From assembly GCF_028596025.1 (NCBI RefSeq), contig NZ_CP117167.1:1984001-2048000 (forward strand): 64,000 nucleotides of DNA, read 5' to 3'. Source of the DNA: Mucilaginibacter jinjuensis (lineage in GTDB: Bacteria > Bacteroidota > Bacteroidia > Sphingobacteriales > Sphingobacteriaceae). The notes under the pieces were generated by a model, which ran no database searches, was not told the origin of the DNA, and was given only the letters and a program-made list of their open reading frames with translations. This document shows, one piece after another, positions 1-9,372 of the stretch (positions within the stretch are counted from its first letter, which is position 1; each line of letters begins with the position of its first letter). Both the position numbers and the translations under genes were made by a program.

Positions 1-661
1 GAAGCGAGCCGCCGGTAGTAGTGATAGTAATTACCTGCCCAAGCAAACCGGTACCCGTTGCACCGCTGTATTGGGTAAGGGTTGAGTATCTTGGGTCGTA
101 ATTGTTGCTGCCATCGTACTGTGTGTTGCTTACATACAGGTTAATGTCGGTAACATCAAGCAAATAGCTTGGATTTGCCGTACCCCGCGTAACCTTAACC
201 TTAACAGTTACTGTGTTATCAGGGTTTACTACAGGTGTGCCTACCCAATCAACCCGTAAAAACGGCTGAACTTTGAAATTAACATTAGCTTGTTTTTTCA
301 ATACGATGGTTTGGCTCGAATCTGATAATAAAGCCCCGTTGCTGCTTGTTTGTACCACAGGTACAAACGGACCTTCAACCGAAACTTTGTAGGTGGCATC
401 AAAAACTTTGGTGTTCTCAAATGTACCATCCTGCTTCGACTGGAAATAAATAGGCACCGGATTGGCACTGTAACTAGTTTCGAGCAGCTTAACACGTGTA
501 CCGCCGCCACCGATTTCAGTTTGTACGGTTTTGCCGGTTCCTTCATCAATTGTACTGCCTGTGATGGTAGATGATGGGGCCGCTTCATTATCTATTTTAC
601 TGCATGAACTGCCGGCGGCAATAGCCAGGCATAGCGCAGAATAATAAAATATCTTTTTCAT
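1..661 (-). CDS. DUF3823-like SusE-position lipoprotein (partial, cut by window edge)
   Basis: An open frame starts at the ATG at 661-659 and runs off the left edge, giving 220 codons. The N-terminus is a lipoprotein signal ending in GSSC, with the lipidated Cys at residue 20. The body is beta-rich, and its opening (GSTIDEGTGKTVQTEIGGGG, a fold seen in outer-surface transthyretin-like domains) resembles DUF3823 proteins that follow SusD in many Bacteroidota loci. It starts only 9 bp after the susD stop, so it is the third gene of the susC-susD transcript. By analogy it is an outer-membrane surface lipoprotein that assists glycan or peptide binding. The family call is from memory of the pattern; the C-terminal half is outside the window. 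Confidence 0.75.
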   Translation of the reverse strand, partial: MKKIFYYSALCLAIAAGSSCSKIDNEAAPSSTITGSTIDEGTGKTVQTEIGGGGTRVKLLETSYSANPVPIYFQSKQDGTFENTKVFDATYKVSVEGPFVPVVQTSSNGALLSDSSQTIVLKKQANVNFKVQPFLRVDWVGTPVVNPDNTVTVKVKVTRGTANPSYLLDVTDINLYVSNTQYDGSNNYDPRYSTLTQYSGATGTGLLGQVITITTTGGSL

Positions 662-670
662 GTTTATATA

Positions 671-2602
671 TTAATAGCCTGGGTTCTGTATTATTTTATT
701 GCTTTTTGAAATGGCTCCGCCCGGTATCTGTTCGTAATACCAGCGTGTATCATAAGTGTAAACGTCATTTCTTTCGTCAGTACGCTGATCGAAGAAGTAC
801 TTACCTGCCTGTGAAGAATAGAACGGCATTAATACCCTGTAAATAGTTCCGTTTTGCTCTTTGTTAAAGATCCTCCAGCGTTTTAAATCCCAGTAGGTTT
901 TGTTTTCAAAAGCAAGTTCTTTTCTTCTTTCAGCACGTACGGTATCAATAGTAGCTATACCGGTTAATGGGTTAGCGCCTGCACGTGAGCGGATCTGGTT
1001 TATAATAGTAGGCGCATCAGATGCTGATACACCGCTTGATTGACCAAGGCTTTGCAGTTCAACCGCTGCTTCTGCTTTATTCAATAGAACCTCGGCATAA
1101 CGCATCTCGATCCAGGTTTGGGTTTCATTGTTTTCGAGCACTTGTGAAGTAGCCAGGTTAGGGTTTAACCATTTCCTTATCGAGAAACCTGAAATTGCAC
1201 AGGTTTGGTCTCCGGTGAAGATACCGCTAAGGCCAGCTGGGTTCATCAGCGTACCATCAGGCAGTTTATAAGCGGTTTGGCCCGATGTTGATGATACCAC
1301 CAAATTAGTTGTAGGATATTGAGATTTTGACCCCGCAGGCAGCAGCGGACTAATACCTGATGAGGCTGGACCAGTGTAAATACCACGGCGGATCTCAATG
1401 TTCTGTCCTTTAAATACGTCGCCCGGTAAAATTACGGTAGCCCTTAATCGTGGCTCTGCATTGGCAAATATGTCCATGGTGTTGTTATACAACAGGTAAT
1501 TACCATTTGCATCCAGTGTTTTGAGGGTGCCATTGGCGTTTTTAGGTAAGCCGTCAAATTTCTCTACGAAATCCAGTGTAGGGTTTACTTCTGATGAATA
1601 ACCATTTGGCCCCATTAACTGACGAGGAACATAGTATGCATCGTAACCGTGTACCGAGTTTGGATATTGGTATTCACGTACAAAAACGTTCTCCTTACTT
1701 GCTGCATCAGAGAACAGGTTCACGAAGTTCTGGTACTGAGCATTCTTATCAGTAGCCGACCAGCCAGAAAGATAAAGGCTGTAAGCCCCATCCAGCAATT
1801 TGGCTGCATCATAAGCTTTCTGGAAATAACCTGCTGCTGTACTTGCCGGTAAGCCGCAAATTTGGTTGTTGCCATCAAATAAAGTGATAGTATTGTATTT
1901 TGCGATTGAACCGGCATAAAGCATTGCACGCGATTTAAATGCTGCTGCAACATATTTATTAGCCCGGCTACCATCAGCATTATCTGCATTGGTTGTCGGT
2001 AGGTTGGTGATAGCAAAATCAAAGTCGCTGGCTACCTGATCCCACACGGCCTGCTCTGTTGAGCGTGGAACGTTAAGATCGGTAACATCTGAACCCGGTG
2101 TATAATTTAAAACTGTATTAACAATCGGCACCCCGCCAAAACGTTTTACGAGGGCAAAATAAGTCATACCACGAATAAAGTAGGCCTCGCCCAACCAGGC
2201 ATTTATTTGTGCAGCGCTAAATGTGCTGGCATACTTTGGTAGGGTCTGGATAAAATAATCGCAATCGTGAATAGTGGTATAATTACCGCCCCATACGTCC
2301 CAATGCCAGTCACCAAAGTTTTCAGATGACGATCCTGTCTGGTCACGGCTTAAAGCTTCCCCGGTTGTGGCCGATGTTGGTTTAATGATCCAGAAAAAGT
2401 TTAAACCCATATCAGGCGTATACCTGAAATCTTCGATAGGTAATTCGCTGTAAAGGCGTGCCATGTAGGCTGTGATACCACCCGGAGAACCAAACACATC
2501 AGGATCCTGAATAATGTTTTTAGGCGGAATATCGAGCTTCCGGCAGGCCGAAACTCCTGTTAAGAGGGCAATTACTAATAGTAATATTTTATATTTTCTC
2601 AT
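671..2602 (-). CDS. RagB/SusD family nutrient-uptake outer membrane lipoprotein
   Basis: The 643-aa protein has a lipoprotein signal with Cys20 (ALLTGVSAC). The N-terminal part carries the TPR-like helices of SusD (for example LGEAYFIRGMTYFALVKRFG near residue 140), and the C-terminal part has the conserved WIEMRYAEVLLNKAEAA and RRKELAFENKTYWDLKRWR segments. SusD proteins sit on the outer leaflet as the lid of the SusC transporter and capture the substrate. The gene begins 14 bp after the susC stop and is followed by the DUF3823-like lipoprotein, the usual arrangement. The substrate cannot be read from the sequence; no glycoside hydrolase lies in the visible part of the locus. Confidence 0.95.
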   Translation of the reverse strand: MRKYKILLLVIALLTGVSACRKLDIPPKNIIQDPDVFGSPGGITAYMARLYSELPIEDFRYTPDMGLNFFWIIKPTSATTGEALSRDQTGSSSENFGDWHWDVWGGNYTTIHDCDYFIQTLPKYASTFSAAQINAWLGEAYFIRGMTYFALVKRFGGVPIVNTVLNYTPGSDVTDLNVPRSTEQAVWDQVASDFDFAITNLPTTNADNADGSRANKYVAAAFKSRAMLYAGSIAKYNTITLFDGNNQICGLPASTAAGYFQKAYDAAKLLDGAYSLYLSGWSATDKNAQYQNFVNLFSDAASKENVFVREYQYPNSVHGYDAYYVPRQLMGPNGYSSEVNPTLDFVEKFDGLPKNANGTLKTLDANGNYLLYNNTMDIFANAEPRLRATVILPGDVFKGQNIEIRRGIYTGPASSGISPLLPAGSKSQYPTTNLVVSSTSGQTAYKLPDGTLMNPAGLSGIFTGDQTCAISGFSIRKWLNPNLATSQVLENNETQTWIEMRYAEVLLNKAEAAVELQSLGQSSGVSASDAPTIINQIRSRAGANPLTGIATIDTVRAERRKELAFENKTYWDLKRWRIFNKEQNGTIYRVLMPFYSSQAGKYFFDQRTDERNDVYTYDTRWYYEQIPGGAISKSNKIIQNPGY

Positions 2603-2616
2603 GATGATGTTCTCAA

Positions 2617-5600
2617 TTAAAATTTAACGTCTAAACCAATGTTATACAACTTGTCGAGCGGGTACAGGTAGCCATAAGTACCTGTCGGATGCTCAGGGTC
2701 AACATACTTCACGCTGGTAATGGTGAACAGGTTATAACCGCTGCCGAAGATCCTGACAGCCTTAACACCTATTGCTTTCAAAACCGGTGTTGGCAAGGTG
2801 TAGCCAAGCTCAAGGCTTTTTAACCTTAAATAAGCAGCGTTTTGATAGTTAAAGGTAGAGTTGGTGTTAGCTGTTGTACCGGTATAAGCAAATTTGCCTG
2901 GTACCCAAACTGTATTCGGGTTGTATGGGTCGGCATTAGGATCGGCCGGGTGCCAGTCGTTGTTAAACTGGGTTAACGCACTACCACCACCCCATAGCGG
3001 GATATTTAACTGTTCAACATAAGATACGCTGTAGATGCCGGTTCCCTGTAACAGGATGTTAAAGTCGAAATTCTCGTAAGAACCACCGAGCGTTAAACCG
3101 TAAGTAATTTTAGGATTGATAGTTTGGCCTGCGTTTGCACCATTACCATAGGCAATAGGGTGGATGTCGTTTCCATCGATCTGGCCATCACCGTTCCAAT
3201 CCTGGTAAATGTAGTCACCCACTACGGTACCACGGTTTACATATACCGGGCTGTTAACAATCTGCTGGTAGTTTTGGTATTGGCCAGCACCGGAGTTACC
3301 CATTTGGATACCCTGGTTCCTGCCGGCGCTGTTGTTTAACCAGTCGAGGTAAGAGTTTCCTTGTGGTGATTCTGCCCGTGTAGTGTTGCGGGTATTGGTG
3401 TAAAGGAAGGTACCTTTAACATTGTAGCGGAACTTACCTATGCTGCCATGGTGCCCAACTTCAAAATCGATACCTTGTGTTCTGTCGCCATTTAAGTTGG
3501 CTTGTGGGAGCGGGGCACCCAAAACATCAGGCACCTGCAAGGTGGCATAGGCCAGTAAGCCTTTACGGTCGCGGATAAAGTAATCAACTGTAACGTTTAA
3601 TAATCCTTTCCATAGATCAAGATCAGCACCGGCATCAAATGTATGCGAGGTTGACCATGTTATGCCCGGGTTTGGAATCCCTTTATTTTGAACAGAGTTA
3701 TAAAAATTACCGCCAAATACAGCGCCGCTTGGCAGCTGATTGGGTGATGGTGCTGTTTGGCCTATTCCGTATGCCGGGTAGTTATATCCGGTAAGGAATT
3801 GGTAGTATAAGCTACCGTCATCGCCCAGTACACCATAAGATGCACGCAGTTTAAAGTTATCTATGAAAGATAAAGCGGCGGTATTTTTCCAGAAACCTTC
3901 ATCAGATACACGCCATCCCAATGAGGCCGATGGGAAAAATCCCCAGCCCTGGCTTGGTGCAAAACGAGATGATTTATCATTACGGAAACTAAATTCTGCG
4001 AGGTATTTGCCTTTATAATCATAAGTAAGGCGGCCCACAATTGAATTGGTGGTATATTCATACAATGCGCTGTTGCTGTTATCCTGAGAGGCATTCTGAT
4101 TGGCAGCATTACCAGCCGAAATCTGATCTACAGGGATAGCCAGTTGGCGGTAGGCGGCAAAGTTATCGCCGCTTTGCTGGTTACCTTCGTAAAGTATCAG
4201 GGCACTCAGATTGTGTACACCGCCAAAAGTATGGGTATAATTGATAGAAAACTGGTCGGTGTTTTTTGGATAATCGTAATACTGACGCTGAACGTAAGCC
4301 GGCGAATTATTAAGGGTTGGTGTATACGTTTTAGTGGCGTCGTTGTATTCGTACAAATTGTATGAGCTCTGGTATAATTTGTTATCCTGTATCTGCTCAT
4401 CGTAACTGTACAAGCCTTTTAATGACAGGCCGGGTACAAACGGAACCTTATACTCCAGGCTTATTGACCCATCAAAAAACTTGTTAACCTGTTTGCTGTA
4501 ACCGTTAATGTCGGCATCGCCATACGCAATCGGGTTTCCACCGTCAACCTGCCCTTTTAAATAATATGGGGCTGTGTTATTAGCGTAAATGGTTTGAGTT
4601 GGCAGCTCGCGCCATGCCTCCCTTGTAGTATACCAGAAAGGTTCGGCGGGCGAGTTTTTAACGTCTGAAATTGCACTAAGGTTTAGGTTTACAGTAAGGT
4701 TTTTGCCAACCTTACTGGTGATATTTGAACGTACATTATAACGTTTGTAGTTTAAATCGTTGCTTTGTAGTAAGCCGTCCTGATCGGTGAAACTTCCGCT
4801 TAACAGATATTGTGTAGTTTCATTACCACCAGTAGCCGTTAGGTTATGCTGCTGTTGCGGCGCCGATTTTTTGAAGGTAGCATCGTACCAATCTGTGCTT
4901 TGCTTGGTACCATTGGCATAAGCTGCAAAATCTGCAGGGGTAAAAACAATTTTACCGCCATTGGCCTGGTGTAGTGCCTGCTGGTTATAGAGCGTCATAT
5001 AATCAGTTGCATTAACCGGTTTAGGCAATCCAGATGGTACCTGCCAGCCATAAGTGCCATTGTAGCTTAATTGCAGGGTGCCTGCTTTACCTTTTTTGGT
5101 GGTGATGAGGATAACCCCATTTGCGGCCTTAACGCCGTAAACGGCGGCAGAAGCATCCTTTAGTACCGAAACGCTTTCAATATCATTGGGGTTTAACCGG
5201 GATAAAATATTGCTCGATCCTACACTATTGTCGCCGTTACCACCTGTTACTGTAAAATCGGGTTGCTGCACACCATCAATTACCACAAGCGGGTTACCCA
5301 TGCCACGGATGTTAATGTTGTTAGCAAAGTCGCCCGGTTCTGCCGTGTTTTGTATTACCTGCAAACCTGCAATTTTACCGGTAAGCATGTTTTCAACGTT
5401 TTCGTTTTTGGTAGTTACAATTTCCTGGCTCGAAATAGAGGTTACTGCACTGGTTAACGATACCTTTTTCTGTGTACCGTAACCTACTACCACAACCTCG
5501 CTAAGGTTTGACTGGGCAGGAGCAAGGTTTACGTTAATTGTTTTGTCATCACCAACGGTAATCTCTTTGCTGGTGTAACCCACAAAGCTGAAAACAAGGA

Positions 5601-5859
5601 TAGCGCCTTTATCAGCATTCATAGAAAATTTACCATTTACATCGGTAACTGTACCTACGCTTGTACCTTTTATTTTAACTGTAACGCCAGGCAGTGTGGC
5701 GCCTTTTTCATCTAACACGGTTCCCTGTACTTTGCCCGATGATTGTGCGAAGCCTGTATGGTAACAGAGCATCAGGAGGGAAACCAGAAATGTGAGGCTT
5801 AGGGATTTTTTGAGATAAAACACACAAAGCCTACCATGACTTGTAAAAGTTTTTTTCAT
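2617..5859 (-). CDS. SusC/RagA family TonB-linked outer membrane transporter
   Basis: I chose the ATG at 5859, giving 1080 aa, because it begins a normal signal peptide (MKKTF to GFAQ near residue 39); a 23-codon upstream extension is open but lacks signal-peptide character. After the signal comes a carboxypeptidase-regulatory-like domain (about residues 44-125), the TonB-box/plug start SEVVVVGYGTQKK, a plug with LNPNDIESVSVLKDASAAVY, and a long beta-barrel ending in an aromatic-rich strand finishing with F. It imports ligands captured by SusD using TonB energy. It is the first structural gene downstream of the membrane-bound regulator at 6128-8662. Confidence 0.95.
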   Translation of the reverse strand: MKKTFTSHGRLCVFYLKKSLSLTFLVSLLMLCYHTGFAQSSGKVQGTVLDEKGATLPGVTVKIKGTSVGTVTDVNGKFSMNADKGAILVFSFVGYTSKEITVGDDKTINVNLAPAQSNLSEVVVVGYGTQKKVSLTSAVTSISSQEIVTTKNENVENMLTGKIAGLQVIQNTAEPGDFANNINIRGMGNPLVVIDGVQQPDFTVTGGNGDNSVGSSNILSRLNPNDIESVSVLKDASAAVYGVKAANGVILITTKKGKAGTLQLSYNGTYGWQVPSGLPKPVNATDYMTLYNQQALHQANGGKIVFTPADFAAYANGTKQSTDWYDATFKKSAPQQQHNLTATGGNETTQYLLSGSFTDQDGLLQSNDLNYKRYNVRSNITSKVGKNLTVNLNLSAISDVKNSPAEPFWYTTREAWRELPTQTIYANNTAPYYLKGQVDGGNPIAYGDADINGYSKQVNKFFDGSISLEYKVPFVPGLSLKGLYSYDEQIQDNKLYQSSYNLYEYNDATKTYTPTLNNSPAYVQRQYYDYPKNTDQFSINYTHTFGGVHNLSALILYEGNQQSGDNFAAYRQLAIPVDQISAGNAANQNASQDNSNSALYEYTTNSIVGRLTYDYKGKYLAEFSFRNDKSSRFAPSQGWGFFPSASLGWRVSDEGFWKNTAALSFIDNFKLRASYGVLGDDGSLYYQFLTGYNYPAYGIGQTAPSPNQLPSGAVFGGNFYNSVQNKGIPNPGITWSTSHTFDAGADLDLWKGLLNVTVDYFIRDRKGLLAYATLQVPDVLGAPLPQANLNGDRTQGIDFEVGHHGSIGKFRYNVKGTFLYTNTRNTTRAESPQGNSYLDWLNNSAGRNQGIQMGNSGAGQYQNYQQIVNSPVYVNRGTVVGDYIYQDWNGDGQIDGNDIHPIAYGNGANAGQTINPKITYGLTLGGSYENFDFNILLQGTGIYSVSYVEQLNIPLWGGGSALTQFNNDWHPADPNADPYNPNTVWVPGKFAYTGTTANTNSTFNYQNAAYLRLKSLELGYTLPTPVLKAIGVKAVRIFGSGYNLFTITSVKYVDPEHPTGTYGYLYPLDKLYNIGLDVKF

Positions 5860-5953
5860 AAATAATGGTTTAATTGGTTTAATAAACTGCAGGCTACGGT
5901 TGCGCCCTGCAATTAATTGGTTGAGCAATTTTAAAGGATAGTGTATTAAAAAA

Positions 5954-6010
5954 GGGGTTAAAATATGGGTTAATACAATATAAATCTTCTTAACCTCGGC
6001 GTTTTAACCC
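5954..6010. promoter_or_regulatory. Cluster of four GGTTAA/TTAACC boxes upstream of susC
   Basis: In the space between the regulator gene and susC there are GGTTAA at 5956-5961 and 5968-5973 and TTAACC at 5990-5995 and 6004-6009. The outer pair extends to a perfect 9-bp inverted repeat, GGGTTAAAA (5955-5963) and TTTTAACCC (6002-6010). The spacing of same-orientation copies is 12 and 14 bp. An operator for the adjacent regulator is the simplest reading, but this is inference. Confidence 0.4.
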
Positions 6011-6127
6011 TATTATTAAACATAGCTGGGGTATAAAAAATCGATTTAGCAAAAATTATGGAACATAGCATGGGCATAGATCAAAAAATAAGGATCGTGT
6101 TTAACAGGTAGGTGCAGGCAGAAATAA

Positions 6128-8662
6128 CTATTGGAGCGCTTTCTCGAAACTGATGGGGTAATCTTCTCCTAAAGATTTACTGTACTCCTGGGCAAAGTGG
6201 TCGTAAATTTTTTTTGAGTGCTCAATACCCTTAGTGGTTTTATAACTTTTAAGTTCGTATTTAAAAGCATTGTCGTTAAACGGGTCGATGTGAAGTATCA
6301 ACTTGGAGAGTTCTAAAACAAGCTTAAAATTTTTTTCTTTATACAGCTTATCCAATTGTGGCGATAGGGCATCCATCAATTGCTCGTCATAGGTCTGCTT
6401 AAAATCATCAACCCACTGGTCGGCCATTTCTGATAATAAGCCTCCTCGGGAAATAAGATCATAATGCTCATCAATCAATTGATCGCGCTCTGCCGATGCA
6501 TTATTTAACTGATCATAGATCACAAAATAATCGCAGAAAAAGGTATCGTCTGTTTCAAATACGTAAGTATCGTTTACAAAAAGTAACTGCAGGCCTTTAA
6601 TATCGGCTATGCTGTTGCGCAAATGGTTAAAAGTAACCCCCTTAATGTTTTTGGTCTTGGCAACATCCTTGTCCGGCCATAGGGTGAGCGAGATTTTTTT
6701 AGAGCCGATACCTTTGCCGTTTTTACTATTTAAAAGTATCAGCAAAAACAGCTGTTTTATTTTAGGGCTGAAGAGGTAGCTGATATCCCGGCTATTTTTA
6801 TCAAATACGGTAAACTCGCCTAAAAGGTAAACCGCATTTGTTTTAACCCGATACTCAGATGGGATCAGCACCTTGTCGCTTTCCTCTTCAATATCAGGCT
6901 TAAGGATCGGTTGCTGTTTTTTGCGCCACAAGTATAAAAGCACCAATAAAGCAACTATTACAATACATACTATTGCTATATAAAGCAATGAAGCCGACAT
7001 TTTCTTTTTGGGTGTTATGGCTGCCAGGTAATCGGCCGTGCTTACGGGAGGTGCAGCTAATGAATAAACCTTAATTGTAGAATTTAATGGGTTGGTAAAC
7101 TCTTGTATGGCGCAATAAAATTCGTCGCCTTTATTGTTGTAAAACAGGTTAATATCTGTTTCTATTTTTTCTGATGTAACCGGTATCGGGGCGCTAACCA
7201 CTTCGTATGAACCATCTTTGATGGAGAATTTATACAGGCGGATGCTGGTTTTAGCCACCTCGTGCGGGTAGCACAATACATAAAAATACTTTTTATCGGC
7301 AGATACAATCAGGTTGTTGGCAGGTACAAACACTTCTTTCTCGGGCTGGATATTCCAGCATTTTTTTACGGTATGCGTTTTTAAGTTAATGCGGTACAGA
7401 TCGTAAAATTGCTTGCCGCCAATAATCTGGTTGCCGGATTGGTTACCATAGCCACCAAACAGAAATACTTCGTCTTTATTTTCTGCACCACCACTGGCCG
7501 AGAAGAAGCGCGGATTTATACGGTCGCCTTTAAATTGCACGTTTTCCCACTCATCTTTACTTTGGTTGTACCTGAAGAACGTATTGTAATATTTAAACGA
7601 ACCATAACCGCCAAACAGGTAAATGCTATCCTGGCTGCCATTGAAAAAACTGTTATGGTGATGGCGCTGCTCGGGGAAAGTAGCCTTGCCTATGTTTTGC
7701 CATAATAGGGTATTAAGGTCTAAAGCGGCAATACTTGTTTTGCCGTAAGGCTTATCGTAAAAGGCTTCGTAGATATAGCATTTGTTTTCACGTGCGTTAA
7801 ACAGGCTTTTGCCCAGCACCATTTTTACGGGCAGGGTGTTTTTGTAAGTAATGGATGATGACAATCCCGTCTGTGGATCGTAAGTAAGGAGTGAATCTGT
7901 TTTGTATACAAAAAGCCTTTGTTTCAGCGTATCATAATTAAGCCCGGCAACCTCGTTAAATTGATGCTTGTAAACAGGTTTCCAGAAGTACGAATCATTA
8001 ATAAGCCAGATGGGGTTTTCAACAAAGCCAATAGCATCCCCATCTGCATCATGTACAGCATTACCTTTCCACTCATTAAGCGGGAAAAAATATTTGGAAG
8101 AGTTATCGCTAACCGATAAATTCCTGATGGCCATGTTGGGCACTTCGGTATAATATTGGTTTTTGCCAAACATCAGCTTGCCGGGCAGTTCGCCGCCGAA
8201 ATCAAGATCTGTAGCCTGGTAGCGTTTATTATCAATGTAAAGGGTTACTGTATTATTAAGCAGGTTAAAATCAACCTTAACCTTTATCCATTTATGTTTT
8301 TTTAGCTGTGAATCCTGTAGGGGAATCTTTAACTTATTGCTTACCCTATCGATGTTAAAATTGAGATAGCTGGTATTATCGGTATTAATGTAGCTTAAAC
8401 TATAGGAGTTGTTTTTGTCTGATACGTTAAAAATATAACCCAAATGGTTTTTATCCCAAAGTACAAGGTCGAAATCAATGAGCAGGTGTTCTTTAAAAAC
8501 CGGGGTAGTTGCTTTAAAAACATCATAAGAAGTCCTTTTGGCAACCAGGCTATCATTTGATGAAAACATCAGGCCTTCGGCTTTGCTTAAAACCGGGGCG
8601 CATAACATTAAAATAAAAAATAGCCCGGCTGCTACAAACAGAAATTTATTTGCCTTTGGCAT
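6128..8662 (-). CDS. Membrane-anchored Kelch-sensor / SARP-like transcriptional regulator
   Basis: The 844-aa protein has an N-terminal signal or anchor (residues 8-29), a LamG-like beta region (about 50-170), Kelch-like repeats (about 300-450, with IYLFGGYGSFKYYNTFFRYN and VFLFGGYGNQSGNQ), one strong transmembrane helix at about 555-578 followed by WRKKQQ, and a cytoplasmic C-terminus. That C-terminus has an OmpR-like winged helix (about 612-705) and a TPR-type tail resembling the BTAD domain of SARP activators (QWVDDF, LILHIDPFNDNAF, SLGEDYP). The topology suggests a one-component regulator that senses something in the periplasm and binds DNA directly. It lies immediately upstream of susC on the same strand, so control of that locus is likely but inferred. 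It could instead act elsewhere. Confidence 0.75.
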   Translation of the reverse strand: MPKANKFLFVAAGLFFILMLCAPVLSKAEGLMFSSNDSLVAKRTSYDVFKATTPVFKEHLLIDFDLVLWDKNHLGYIFNVSDKNNSYSLSYINTDNTSYLNFNIDRVSNKLKIPLQDSQLKKHKWIKVKVDFNLLNNTVTLYIDNKRYQATDLDFGGELPGKLMFGKNQYYTEVPNMAIRNLSVSDNSSKYFFPLNEWKGNAVHDADGDAIGFVENPIWLINDSYFWKPVYKHQFNEVAGLNYDTLKQRLFVYKTDSLLTYDPQTGLSSSITYKNTLPVKMVLGKSLFNARENKCYIYEAFYDKPYGKTSIAALDLNTLLWQNIGKATFPEQRHHHNSFFNGSQDSIYLFGGYGSFKYYNTFFRYNQSKDEWENVQFKGDRINPRFFSASGGAENKDEVFLFGGYGNQSGNQIIGGKQFYDLYRINLKTHTVKKCWNIQPEKEVFVPANNLIVSADKKYFYVLCYPHEVAKTSIRLYKFSIKDGSYEVVSAPIPVTSEKIETDINLFYNNKGDEFYCAIQEFTNPLNSTIKVYSLAAPPVSTADYLAAITPKKKMSASLLYIAIVCIVIVALLVLLYLWRKKQQPILKPDIEEESDKVLIPSEYRVKTNAVYLLGEFTVFDKNSRDISYLFSPKIKQLFLLILLNSKNGKGIGSKKISLTLWPDKDVAKTKNIKGVTFNHLRNSIADIKGLQLLFVNDTYVFETDDTFFCDYFVIYDQLNNASAERDQLIDEHYDLISRGGLLSEMADQWVDDFKQTYDEQLMDALSPQLDKLYKEKNFKLVLELSKLILHIDPFNDNAFKYELKSYKTTKGIEHSKKIYDHFAQEYSKSLGEDYPISFEKALQ

Positions 8663-9068
8663 CCACGTAAAATTAGAATTGATATGTTTTTTTTATAATT
8701 AGATGGTGCTAAAATAGCGGTTTTTCCGGGTAACACAATATGCCGGCAACTATACCGGTGCTTCTGAAAGTCTGGAAATACCAATTAAGCACCGAAAAAT
8801 TGTTAATCATTTGGGGAAATATTACGCTGTAAGCAATTCACCAATTTGGGGAATTTATACCACAATGATATTCTCAAAAAGGCTAAAAACAGTAATGAAA
8901 ATGTTAAATAGTGCCTAAAACCTTATCAATGGTATATTAAATTAATTGGGCACAACAATTGTATCTATATTTATACAACGTATTTAAAGTGCTCATAGCA
9001 CAATAGGTTAAAACCTGTATTGATCAAATAAAAAGACATATAAATTAGAAATTTCAACACTTATAACA
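8663..9068. other. Divergent intergenic region between the Kelch/SARP gene and the exosortase module
   Basis: This 406-bp AT-rich stretch holds the promoters of two divergent transcripts. I see no convincing coding frame. One short dyad, TTGTAT at 8959-8964 with ATACAA at 8973-8978, is a possible operator. No clear TTTG-N19-TAnnTTTG promoter was found. Confidence 0.4.
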
Positions 9069-9272
9069 ATGAAAAAATACACTTTACTTTCTTTATTCCT
9101 GAGCATTGCAAGCAGCGTAATGGCTATAAATCCACCAGCATGCCCAAGTGGAAACTGTTCAACTCCAGGTACTGCACTGCCTATTAATTCAGGTGTTGTA
9201 TATTTATTGGCAGCCGGCCTTATAGTAGGTATTACAGCTATAATAAAATACAAGAAATTAGCTAAAGCATAA
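9069..9272 (+). CDS. Small predicted exosortase substrate with C-terminal sorting signal
   Basis: The 67-aa product has a Sec signal peptide (about residues 1-19, ending SSVMA), a short mature part of about 18 residues rich in Pro with Cys25 and Cys30, and a tripartite C-terminus: PINSG (39-42 region), a hydrophobic helix (about 43-59) and the basic tail KYKKLAKA. This matches the PEP-CTERM/PID-CTERM-like layout recognised by exosortases. An exosortase-family gene follows 100 bp downstream, which supports the pairing. If both ends are processed, the exported product is a peptide of about 18-20 residues. The role of that peptide is unknown. A plain small membrane protein is the alternative. 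Confidence 0.75.
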   Translation: MKKYTLLSLFLSIASSVMAINPPACPSGNCSTPGTALPINSGVVYLLAAGLIVGITAIIKYKKLAKA

Positions 9273-9305
9273 ATTTCCCCGAAAGGCCTAAATTTATTAT
9301 AAGAT

Positions 9306-9332
9306 AAAAGGAGTTCATCAGGAACTCCTTTT
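9306..9332 (+). terminator. Terminator hairpin between the sorting substrate and the exosortase
   Basis: An 11-bp perfect stem (9306-9316 with 9322-9332), loop ATCAG, runs into a T-rich tract on the plus strand. It lies 34 bp after the stop of the substrate gene and 40 bp before the exosortase start, so read-through should be partial. Confidence 0.8.
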
Positions 9333-9372
9333 TAATTTCATATTTTTATATTATTAATTATAAGAGCCAACG

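Noticed and set aside
9008..9253. 81-aa minus-strand frame opposite the small sorting substrate
   Set aside because: The plus frame has a signal peptide, sorting tail and terminator; this is its shadow.
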